From positions 1 through 16,095 of the forward strand of contig NZ_JBDIAQ010000076.1 in assembly GCF_039812505.1 (NCBI RefSeq): a DNA stretch of 16,095 nucleotides. Reading direction: 5' to 3'. Made by a program: the position numbers and the translations under genes. The notes beneath the pieces were generated by a model. That model was not told where the DNA came from. It saw only the letters and a list, made by a program, of their open reading frames with translations, and ran no database searches. The first letter of the stretch is position 1. Every line of letters starts with the position of its first letter. The DNA is from Intrasporangium_A sp039812505 (GTDB lineage: Bacteria; Actinomycetota; Actinomycetes; Actinomycetales; Dermatophilaceae). Below, in pieces: positions 1 to 10,799 of the stretch.

Positions 1-4
1 GTCG

Positions 5-37
5 CCTCACGTCGCGTGAGGGTCAAGTGCCTTCACC
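5..37. promoter_or_regulatory. two abutting 17-bp inverted repeats at the left edge
   Basis: Positions 5-21 form a perfect inverted repeat: CCTCACG, a 3-base centre, then CGTGAGG. Positions 21-37 form a second one: GGTCAAG, TGC, CTTCACC, with one mismatch. They share base 21. Such paired short dyads can be operators or transcript ends. No T-tract follows, so a classical terminator is not favoured. The gene they serve may lie left of the window, so this is a low-confidence call. Confidence 0.25.
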
Positions 38-146
38 GTATGCCGCTCAGCCGGCTCCCCGGGTGGCGCTGCTGGTGACCCGGCTGCTGCGGCTGCCTCC
101 TGCGCCGGGCGACCGTGCCGGCTGGACCGGGCTGGCGGCCTGCCGG

Positions 147-390
147 TCAGCCGGAGTGCTCGCGGTCGGCCTTGGCGGCCAGCAGGGCAGGAAGATGTCG
201 TCGACGATCTCGGTCAGGGTGCTGTCAGGGACGGGTTCGCTGGTCAGCAGCGCTTCGTAGCGGATCAGGGTGACCGGCAGGGCGATGACCCGCGGGCTCA
301 GCCCGGCCAGGGTGCATTCCCCGCGGTCGGCGGCTCGCTGCAGGATGGTGGTCATCGTCCGGTCCATGATGCCGAGGAACTCCGGCGGCA
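147..390 (-). pseudogene. TetR-family regulator, C-terminal fragment with frameshift
   Basis: The minus-strand translation from about 388 down to 188 (starting PPEFLGIMDRTM and ending EIVDDIFLP) looks like the ligand-binding C-terminal domain of TetR/AcrR regulators. It has the usual 'RAADRGE' helix and the 'P-V-x-D-x-x-L-x-x-I-V-D' ending. No helix-turn-helix domain lies upstream: 400-540 encodes only low-complexity residues. The open frame runs on past the domain into Arg/Pro-rich nonsense. Restoring one C in the CCC run at about 183-188 would instead give LPLLAAKADREHSG and a TGA at 149-147, a natural-looking end. I read this as a remnant that lost its DNA-binding half and later took a one-base deletion. 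The family call is from pattern recognition and is moderately secure; the frameshift follows directly from the reading frames. Confidence 0.6.
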
Positions 391-553
391 AGGTACCAGG
401 ACCCGACAGTCGTCGCGCGCCCGGCCCGGCGCCCGAGCACCCACCCCCCGTCCGAGGTCGGCGCCGCCGGGCACCCAGCCACCCGACACCCAGCCACCCG
501 GGGACCGACACGTCGCCACGAGCCGCGACTGGGCGGCATACCGGCCGGCGGGG
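391..553. other. non-coding stretch with a 15-bp tandem duplication
   Basis: This is the gap between the TetR remnant and the crotonase stop codon. It contains a direct 15-bp duplication at 472-486 and 487-501 (unit CACCCAGCCACCCG plus one variable base) and a short weak dyad (GTCGC at 512-516, GCGAC at 525-529). I see no convincing gene. The Pro/Arg-rich frames here are what any GC-rich sequence gives. Confidence 0.45.
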
Positions 554-1363
554 CTACCGCGCGGACGGGAAGGCGGGCGCGCGCTTCTCGCGCAGCGCCG
601 TGTACCCCTCCACGACGTCGGGCGACATGAAGCCGAGCATCTCGTAGGCGGCCGACTGGTCGAAGATCGGGCCGGCCTGCCGGACCCAGCCGTTCAGCGC
701 CCGCTTGGTCCAGCGGATCGCCTGCTGCGGCCCGGTGGCCAGCGCCGCGGCGACGCGCAGCGCCTCGGGGAGCACCTCGTCGCGGGGAACAGCCTTGCTC
801 ACCAACCCGATCCGCTCCGCCTCCGCCCCGGTGAGCATCTCCCCCGTGAGCAGGTAGTAGCGCGACTTCGCCATGCCCACGAGCAGCGGCCAGATGATGG
901 CGGCGTGGTCGCCCGCGGCGACGCCGAGCCTGATGTGCCCGTCGCCGATCCTGGCGTCCTCGGCGGCGATCGAGATGTCGGCCAGCAGCGCGACCACCGT
1001 GCCGGCGCCGACCGCCACGCCGTTGATGGCCGAGACGACCGGCTTCTCGCAGTCCGTGATGCCGTAGACGATCTCGCTCATCTCGCGCAGCAGGTGCGCG
1101 ACGCGTTCGTGGTCGCCGGCGAGCCGCTCGACCATGGCGAGGTCACCGCCGGCGCTGAACGCCCGACCCGCCCCGGTGACGACCACCACCCGGGTCAGGG
1201 GGTCGGCCGAGACGTCGCGCCACAGCCGGGCCAGCTCGGCGTGCATCTGCTCGTCGGTCGCGTTGTACTTCTCCGGGCGGTTCATCGTGACCAGCAGCAC
1301 ACCGGGCTCGTGGCGCGCGAAGGTCAGCCGCCCGTAGTCGTCGTAGGTCCCGTCGTGGGCCAT
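554..1363 (-). CDS. enoyl-CoA hydratase/isomerase (crotonase) family protein
   Basis: A 269-residue crotonase-fold protein, the usual length for the family. The oxyanion-hole segments are visible: FSAGGDL at residues 69-75 and VAVGAGT at about 116-122. The C-terminal helices end in EKRAPAFPSAR, the common 'reKR.P.f' tail. The ATG at 1363 is chosen because AGGAGG sits seven bases upstream; longer frames reaching 1513 start in non-coding sequence. Aligned by eye to rat mitochondrial hydratase, the two catalytic glutamates (Glu144 and Glu164) are replaced by Val123 and His143. The protein may therefore catalyse isomerisation, hydrolysis or another CoA-thioester reaction rather than simple hydration. 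The motif AGDHAAIIWPLL at 150-161 marks a subgroup I recall from other bacteria with the same His. It stands alone on this strand and diverges from icd. Confidence 0.85.
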   Translation of the reverse strand: MAHDGTYDDYGRLTFARHEPGVLLVTMNRPEKYNATDEQMHAELARLWRDVSADPLTRVVVVTGAGRAFSAGGDLAMVERLAGDHERVAHLLREMSEIVYGITDCEKPVVSAINGVAVGAGTVVALLADISIAAEDARIGDGHIRLGVAAGDHAAIIWPLLVGMAKSRYYLLTGEMLTGAEAERIGLVSKAVPRDEVLPEALRVAAALATGPQQAIRWTKRALNGWVRQAGPIFDQSAAYEMLGFMSPDVVEGYTALREKRAPAFPSAR

Positions 1364-1500
1364 GGTTCGCCTCCTGGGGGGTGGATGGGCGGGCAACAGT
1401 GCGGTCGTGCAGTCCGATGATGCCGTCACGTCCGTGCTGGCGTGGCCCCGCCCACCTCGGCAGGATGGGACCGTCGCCCCCCGCGACGCCCAGATCCGAT

Positions 1501-1528
1501 ATCTTGACATCAAGATTCATATCAAGAT
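1501..1528. promoter_or_regulatory. operator-like palindrome plus extra half-site upstream of icd
   Basis: Positions 1501-1516 are a perfect dyad: ATCTTGA, CA, TCAAGAT. A further TCAAGAT half-site lies at 1522-1528, 12 bp from the equivalent half of the dyad. The dyad contains an exact TTGACA at 1504-1509 that could be a -35 element for icd, though no good -10 follows. The site lies between the divergent crotonase and icd genes, 58 bp before the icd start. A repressor bound here would block icd transcription. The regulator is not identifiable from the window. Confidence 0.6.
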
Positions 1529-1558
1529 TCCTTGTCGGACCCTCGAAATGGAGCACCG

Positions 1559-3784
<2,226 letters not shown>

Positions 3785-3803
3785 CACACCCAACCCAACC
3801 CCA

Positions 3804-3937
3804 TCGAGAGTGCACGAATCCGGCTCGAGAGTGCACGAATCCGGCTCGAGAGTGCACAACTGCCGCACTCTCGATGAGGACTGCTGCACCCTCGATCAGG
3901 AGTACTGCACTCTCGATGAGAACTGCTGCACTCTCGA
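3804..3937. repeat. 21-bp-period repeat array, three forward then four inverted copies
   Basis: The core TCGAGAGTGCA occurs at 3804-3814, 3825-3835 and 3846-3856. Its reverse complement TGCACTCTCGA occurs at 3864-3874 (first base C), 3885-3895 (CACCC variant), 3906-3916 and 3927-3937. Every step within each group is exactly 21 bp, two helical turns. Between cores the sequence differs by orientation: CGAATCCGGC after forward cores, TGAGAACTGC or CAGGAGTAC after inverted ones. The array fills the gap between convergent icd and the LmbE gene and reaches the TGA of the latter at 3940-3938. Transcripts from either side could fold it into a long branched hairpin, so a bidirectional transcript end is one reading. 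An array of protein sites on one DNA face is another. Confidence 0.85.
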
Positions 3938-4747
3938 TCAGGAGTGATTCGGGTCGGTGTCGAGGAACCAGCCCACCACCATCCCAGCGGGCCGGCCCGG
4001 CTCGATGTAGTACTCCCAGCCGAACTGCTCCCGGAAGGCCGCGGCCGGGATCGCGAGCATCATCCCGACGTCACTCGTCTGGCTGGCGTGGGCCTGCAGC
4101 GCGCGCCGCTTGACCTCGATCCAGTCGCGCAGGTCGCAGGCCCAGTGCAGCTCCACCTCGGGCGTGCCCATCGGGTTGCCGTCGTCCATCGGCCTGGTCG
4201 GGTCCCAGTCGCCCACCGGCAGACCCGCCGCCCGGGCCGCCGCGATGCCGCGCACCGCGGCGTCGCGGTTCATCGTGCCCTCCAGGTAGCGCGGCGTCCC
4301 CGCGAGCTCGGCCGCCCGCTTGGTCACCCGGTGCGTCTGGACGTGGTCGGGGTGCCCGTAGCCGCCGTGCCAGTCGTAGCCGACGACGACGTCGGCCGCC
4401 TCGTCGCGCAGCACCCCGGCCAGCCGCTGCGCGGCCTGCTCGACGTCGGCGCGCACGAACGCCCCCTCGTGCTCGTTCTGCGGCCAGCCGGTCATCCCCG
4501 AGTCGGCGTAGCCGAGCCACACGAGCCGGTGCGTGCCGATCGCCGCCGCCGACGCCTCCGCCTCCCGCCGCCGACGCAGCACGACGGTCTCACCCTCCGC
4601 GAGGTCGTCGGGGGGCTGGCCGTGGTCGCCGTTCGTCGCGAGCACGAGCACGACCCGGTGTCCCTCCTGCACCGCGCGTGCCATGGAGCACGCGGACTGC
4701 GAGGCCTCGTCGTCGGGATGGGCGTGCACGAAGACGATCGTCGACAT
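3938..4747 (-). CDS. LmbE/PIG-L family zinc deacetylase (MshB/Mca-like)
   Basis: A 269-residue member of the LmbE-like N-acetylglucosaminyl deacetylase family. The zinc motif AHPDDE is at residues 9-14: His10 and Asp13 as ligands, Asp12 as the likely general base. The second motif GGYGHPDH is at 128-135, with His135 as the third ligand. The wording of the second motif (YDWHGGYGHPDHVQTH) is close to that of the mycothiol enzymes MshB (which deacetylates GlcNAc-inositol) and Mca (which cleaves mycothiol S-conjugates). A role in mycothiol metabolism or electrophile detoxification is therefore likely, but I cannot assign the substrate. The ATG at 4747 follows GGTGGAG. It lies downstream of topA in the same direction but behind the hairpin at 4793-4853, so it probably has its own promoter. 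Its 3' end runs into the 21-bp repeat array. Confidence 0.88.
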   Translation of the reverse strand: MSTIVFVHAHPDDEASQSACSMARAVQEGHRVVLVLATNGDHGQPPDDLAEGETVVLRRRREAEASAAAIGTHRLVWLGYADSGMTGWPQNEHEGAFVRADVEQAAQRLAGVLRDEAADVVVGYDWHGGYGHPDHVQTHRVTKRAAELAGTPRYLEGTMNRDAAVRGIAAARAAGLPVGDWDPTRPMDDGNPMGTPEVELHWACDLRDWIEVKRRALQAHASQTSDVGMMLAIPAAAFREQFGWEYYIEPGRPAGMVVGWFLDTDPNHS

Positions 4748-4792
4748 TGCTCCACCCTCTCACCCGGCCACCCCGGCAACGGGGCGGATGCG

Positions 4793-4853
4793 CGCAAGCC
4801 GGCTGGGCGGCATACCCCCGACAGCCGGGTGGATGCCGCCCAGCCCGCTTGCG
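4793..4853 (-). terminator. long hairpin downstream of topA
   Basis: The arms 4793-4813 and 4833-4853 are 21 nt each and complementary except for one mismatch, with a 19-nt loop that holds a further ACCC/GGGT pairing. It begins 11 bp after the topA stop codon. There is no T-tract on the minus strand, as is common for actinobacterial terminators. The left arm carries a copy of the recurring 9-mer GCGGCATAC (4807-4815). Confidence 0.75.
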
Positions 4854-4863
4854 TGCCGGACGC

Positions 4864-7638
<2,775 letters not shown>

Positions 7639-7726
7639 CAGCTACCCTGCTCCTCCTGTGTCACGTGCAGCGGATTCGTCGCTGCTCCGACGTGGACGCG
7701 CCCTGACCGTAACAGGCCGTGTCAAG
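7639..7726 (-). promoter_or_regulatory. topA: topA leader with a possible -35 box
   Basis: On the minus strand an exact TTGACA (plus-strand 7720-7725) overlaps the stop codon of the upstream membrane protein gene, about 80 bp before topA. The nearest -10-like hexamer, TACGGT, is only 8 bp downstream, too close for the pair, so the promoter assignment is weak. No strong dyad is visible here. Confidence 0.25.
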
Positions 7727-8579
7727 CCCGCCCATTCCCGGCGTCCGGGTGCTGGCGTGCCGCGGCCCCCACGCCACGGCGCCAGCGGGTCACGATGACC
7801 AGCCCCATCGCGAGCGGACCCAGGATCGTCAGGCTGCGCCAGACGACCAGGGCGGCGACGATGTCCGGCTCCTGCGCGACGCCCGCGATCGTCACCCAGG
7901 AGGCCAGCAGAGCGGCATCCAGCACCCCGAACCCGAAGAGCGGCAGGAGGGTCAGGGGGTAGGCGAACAGGAACGCGGAGAGGACGTCGACCGCGGACAG
8001 GTCGCCGGCGCCGACCCCGAGGAAGCGCAGCGTGATCAGCACGAGCAGGGCGTCGGCGAGCACCATGCCGACCAGCGCCAGCAGCGACCGGAGCAGGCCC
8101 TGCCGGAGGGTGTCCGCGGAGGTGGCCCGCACCCGGACGAGGGCCTGGGCCCAGGCCTCGGGATCGGTGCCCGAGCGGACCGGGCGCACGACCCGGCCGG
8201 CGGTCCGGCCGATCCACGCGGCCAGGTGGTCGCCCCGCACGACGAGGGCCAGCCCACCGAGGACGGCGACCGAGACCAGCCCGCTCGCGCCCGTCAGGAG
8301 CCACTCGCGGCGCTCCAGTCCCTGGAACCCGACGAGCAGGAGCCCGAGGACGGGCGCGAGGAAGCGCACGCTGTAGAACGTCAGCGTGTTGAGCGTGACC
8401 CCGGTCATGCCCATGACGGGGTCGATCCGCCACGAGCGGAACATGGCGATGCGCAGCACGACGTCCGCAGGTGGCGGCGCCGTTCCGGGCCTCGCCGGCG
8501 GACGGGTTCGCGGCGGCCACCTGGTCCCGGTGGCCGCCGGTGCCGCCCCGCCCGTCCCGGTCCGGGACCGGCGCCTCAC
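7722..8579 (-). CDS. flippase-like / LPG-synthase-TM membrane protein, N-terminally truncated (possible pseudogene)
   Basis: From 'VVLRIAMFRSWRIDP' onward (about residue 41) the protein matches the second two thirds of the lysylphosphatidylglycerol-synthase transmembrane family (flippase-like, UPF0104 type). It has about six hydrophobic helices, the loop 'EAWAQALVRVRATSADTLR', and the ending 'LPLFGFGVLDAALL...IVAALVVWRSLTILGPLAMG'. Full-length relatives have about 100 further residues with three or more helices before this point; here there are about 40 Arg/Pro-rich residues. A different frame starts with an ATG at 8586 that overlaps the glutaminase stop (ATGA) and has cleaner third-position GC for about 38 codons before losing it near 8463. 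I infer an internal deletion that removed the first helices and joined the ends out of frame. The remaining frame opens at GTG 8579. Function is unlikely to be intact. Confidence 0.65.
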   Translation of the reverse strand: MRRRSRTGTGGAAPAATGTRWPPRTRPPARPGTAPPPADVVLRIAMFRSWRIDPVMGMTGVTLNTLTFYSVRFLAPVLGLLLVGFQGLERREWLLTGASGLVSVAVLGGLALVVRGDHLAAWIGRTAGRVVRPVRSGTDPEAWAQALVRVRATSADTLRQGLLRSLLALVGMVLADALLVLITLRFLGVGAGDLSAVDVLSAFLFAYPLTLLPLFGFGVLDAALLASWVTIAGVAQEPDIVAALVVWRSLTILGPLAMGLVIVTRWRRGVGAAARQHPDAGNGRA

Positions 8580-8582
8580 GGG

Positions 8583-9605
8583 TCATGGCTGCGTGGGTGG
8601 CGCCTGGGCGGCGGCCTCCGAGGCGAGGATGTCGAGGCCGAGTCCTCGAGTCAGGAAGCGCGCTGCCAGCTGTCCCCGGACGCTGTTGCCGGCCTCGTCC
8701 AGCAGGGGCGAGAACGTGCCGAAGGCCCCCTTGCCGGGGGACACCGTGACGATCCCGCCGCCGATGCCGCTCTTGCCGGGCACCCCGACGTCGAGCAGCC
8801 AGTCACCGGAGGTCTCGTACAGCCCGGCGACCGTCATTACCGCCAAGGTGGCCCGAGCGATGTCGGGCTCGACGATCCGGTCCCCGGTGACCGGGTTGAC
8901 GCCACCGTCGGCGAGGGTCGCACCCATGACCGCGAGGTCGTGCGCGGTCACGCTCAGGCAGCTCTGCCGGGTGTAGAGCTCGGTCGCGGCGGCCGGGTCA
9001 CCGGGCAGGGCTCCGACGCTGTGCAGCAGGGCCGCCACGGCCCGGTTGCGCAGGTTGGTCCGCAGCGCGGACTCGAGCACCGCCTCGTCCAGCGCGAGCG
9101 GGCGCCCGGCGAACCGTGACAACCCGTCGACGATCGCCGCCCACCGCGCCTCCTGCGTGGCCCCGGGCACGAGGCTGGTCGTGGCGATCGCGCCGGAGTT
9201 GACCATGGGGTTGGTCCGGCCGGACGGGGCACGGTCGACGGCCTCGACCGAGTTGAACGGCAGGCCGGTGGCGTTGACCCCCACCAGACTGCGCACCTGC
9301 GCGATCCCGACGGCCTGGCCGACGAGGGCGAAGACGAACGGCTTGGCCACGCTCATGATGGTGAAGGGAACCGCGGCGTCACCCGCCTCGAGGCAGTTCC
9401 CCTCCACCCCGACGACGCTGAGCCCGAACAGGCTCGGGTCCGCCTCGGCAAGGGCCGGGTAGACCAGTGAGACCGCGCCGTCCGGCACCTGCCGGTAGCG
9501 GGCGTGGGCCGTCGCGACGAGGTCGGCCACCACGGACGGCGGGGGCAGCCGGCCGGTCGAGACGTGCCGGCCCGGGGGCCGGTCGGCGGGAATCGCGCTC
9601 GTCAC
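8583..9605 (-). CDS. glsA: glutaminase (serine-dependent, GlsA family), divergent
   Basis: A 340-residue protein of the glutaminase family, which hydrolyses glutamine to glutamate and ammonia with a beta-lactamase-like Ser-x-x-Lys pair. Here the pair is Ser85 and Lys88 in FTIMSVAKPF. Other family motifs are present: NPMVNSGAI (131-140 region), LESALRTNLRN, ELYTRQSCLSVTAHDLA, AGLYETSGDWLLDVGVPGKSGIGGGI. Two substrate-pocket positions differ from the classical family: the Gln before the serine is Met84, and the Tyr of the 'YIP' motif is Val48 (sequence LVYPALA). The GTG at 9605 is chosen because GAGGAGG lies just upstream; an upstream in-frame ATG at 9755 would add 50 Pro/Arg-rich residues without homology. 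Its stop overlaps the ATG of the following frame (ATGA), so the two were probably co-translated. Confidence 0.88.
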   Translation of the reverse strand: MTSAIPADRPPGRHVSTGRLPPPSVVADLVATAHARYRQVPDGAVSLVYPALAEADPSLFGLSVVGVEGNCLEAGDAAVPFTIMSVAKPFVFALVGQAVGIAQVRSLVGVNATGLPFNSVEAVDRAPSGRTNPMVNSGAIATTSLVPGATQEARWAAIVDGLSRFAGRPLALDEAVLESALRTNLRNRAVAALLHSVGALPGDPAAATELYTRQSCLSVTAHDLAVMGATLADGGVNPVTGDRIVEPDIARATLAVMTVAGLYETSGDWLLDVGVPGKSGIGGGIVTVSPGKGAFGTFSPLLDEAGNSVRGQLAARFLTRGLGLDILASEAAAQAPPTQP

Positions 9606-9901
9606 CTGACCTCCTCGGGAGCCAGTGCGGACCTTGGCCCAATTGTGCCCGGGCGTCCTGCCCGCTCGCACTTGCTCGGGTCGTGTCGCTGCCCGAGCCA
9701 CGGGCCGGCACCCCCGGCGCGGCCGATCGCTCGCCCGGGGCGCCGGGTGGGGCACTAGGGTTCGGTGTCAAGGCACCTGACGGTGCCCGGCTTTCCGGGG
9801 ACCTGACCCCGTGCCGGTCGGCGATCCCTTCTCGGACCCGACCGCCGATGTGCCCGCAGAACCACGCCGAACACCAGCCGAACACCAAGGAGCAGCCGCG
9901 C
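9606..9901. promoter_or_regulatory. divergent promoter region glsA / DUF6325 operon with leader hairpins
   Basis: This gap of nearly 300 bp separates divergent genes. On the plus strand a -10-like TAGGGT lies at 9756-9761, without a clear -35. Downstream of it are two small dyads: GGCACC-TGAC-GGTGCC at 9772-9787 (perfect) and CGGGG-ACCTGA-CCCCG at 9796-9811. If transcription starts near 9768, the operon has a structured leader of about 130 nt. The sequence GCCGAACACCA is repeated just before the ribosome binding site AAGGAG. No coding region is seen here. Confidence 0.35.
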
Positions 9902-10333
9902 ATGAACGACCATCCCACGCCGGAGGACCTGCTCGGCCCAGTCGACTTCCTCGTGATCGAGTTCCCCGACGGCAAGCCGAGCGGAGCCGGCTTCGAGTCG
10001 GTCCTCGAGCTGAGCCGGAACGACACCATCCGGGTGCTCGACATCGAGTTCGTGCGCCACGACGAGCAGGGCGACCTCGTCGTCCTCGATGCCGCCGAGC
10101 TCGGCTCGGACGACCGGCTCGCAGATCTGGCCGGAGCCGGCTCGGGGCTGCTCGACGACGAGGACCTGCACACCCTCGCGAGCCTCGTGGACGCCTCGTC
10201 GTCGGCTGCGGTCGTCGTCTACGAGAACTCGTGGACCGCTCGCCTCGCCGCCGACCTGGAGGCCGGTGGCGCCCGCCTCGCGGCGGTCGGCGCCGTCGAC
10301 GTCGACGACCTCGACGCGGCGGTCGGCGACTGA
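9902..10333 (+). CDS. DUF6325 family protein
   Basis: A soluble acidic protein of 143 residues. The opening 'LLGPVDFLVIEFPDGKPSG' followed by 'RNDTIRVLDIEFVRHDEQGDL' is the hallmark of the DUF6325 family, small actinobacterial proteins of unknown function often encoded beside a SHOCT-domain protein, as here. The C-terminal half (WTARLAADLEAGGARLAAVGAVDVDDL) alternates short helices and strands. There is no signal peptide or membrane helix. The ATG at 9902 follows AAGGAG with nine bases between; upstream in-frame sequence is non-coding in character. First gene of a likely three-gene operon with the SHOCT and HtrA genes. The family name is from recognition of the N-terminal motif; no function is known. 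Confidence 0.8.
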   Translation: MNDHPTPEDLLGPVDFLVIEFPDGKPSGAGFESVLELSRNDTIRVLDIEFVRHDEQGDLVVLDAAELGSDDRLADLAGAGSGLLDDEDLHTLASLVDASSSAAVVVYENSWTARLAADLEAGGARLAAVGAVDVDDLDAAVGD

Positions 10334-10442
10334 GCCGAGCCTCCCGTCCGCCGGCCGCCCCGCCCCTCGGCGGCGCGGCGCCGTCGACCAGCACCAGACC
10401 AGAACCACACCGCACACCTCCAACGCACGAAGGACGCCAACC

Positions 10443-10745
10443 ATGGGACTGCTCAAGACAGCGGCAAAGGCCGCAGTCGTCACGTCGGTGGCCACCCGCA
10501 CGCACGCCAGGGTCGCTGCCAAGCAGGAGGCCCGCTGGGCCCAGCAGACCGCCGCACCGGCTCCCGTCGCGGCACCGGCCCCCGTCGCGGCACCGGCCCC
10601 CGTCGCCGCACCCCCACCGGCGGCACCCGCCGGCCCGGACACCCAGACGCTGATCGACCAGCTGCGCCAGCTCGGCGAGCTGCGCGACGCGGGCGTGCTG
10701 ACCGAGGCCGAGTTCGAGGTGAAGAAGGCCCAGATCCTACGCTGA
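10443..10745 (+). CDS. SHOCT domain-containing protein
   Basis: A 100-residue protein in three parts: a basic N-terminal helix (MGLLKTAAKAAVVTSVATRTHARVAAKQ), an Ala/Pro/Val linker, and a C-terminal SHOCT domain (residues about 69-100, LIDQLRQLGELRDAGVLTEAEFEVKKAQIL). SHOCT domains are short helical pieces that usually end a protein and are thought to mediate oligomerisation or partner binding. The linker is encoded by three 18-bp direct repeats at 10554-10607 (APVAAP), so its length may vary between strains. The N-terminal segment is amphipathic and could touch the membrane. The ATG at 10443 follows GAAGGA. It lies 109 bp after DUF6325 and 54 bp before htrA. Confidence 0.85.
   Translation: MGLLKTAAKAAVVTSVATRTHARVAAKQEARWAQQTAAPAPVAAPAPVAAPAPVAAPPPAAPAGPDTQTLIDQLRQLGELRDAGVLTEAEFEVKKAQILR
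10554..10607 (+). repeat. three 18-bp direct repeats encoding APVAAP
   Basis: Unit GCACCGGCCCCCGTCGCG starts at 10554, 10572 and 10590 with single-base differences in the first and third copies. The period of 18 bp keeps the frame, so slippage would change the linker of the SHOCT protein by six residues without breaking it. Confidence 0.9.
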
Positions 10746-10799
10746 GCACCGACGCGCGCAGGTGACGCCGCGTCAACCGCGCCGAAAGGACTCAGACCG

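Noticed and set aside
1364..1513. 50-residue N-terminal extension of the crotonase
   Set aside because: An AGGAGG ribosome binding site precedes the ATG at 1363, and the extension reads through the divergent promoter region.
1532..1558. upstream TTG start for icd adding nine residues
   Set aside because: The GTG at 1559 has a ribosome binding site and makes all active-site residues match the numbering of the characterised 741-residue enzyme.
3804..3937. CRISPR array
   Set aside because: The period is only 21 bp, the between-core sequence is itself repeated, orientation switches midway and no cas gene is near.
9606..9755. 50-residue N-terminal extension of the glutaminase
   Set aside because: The sequence is Pro/Arg-rich and non-homologous, and GAGGAGG sits directly before the GTG at 9605.
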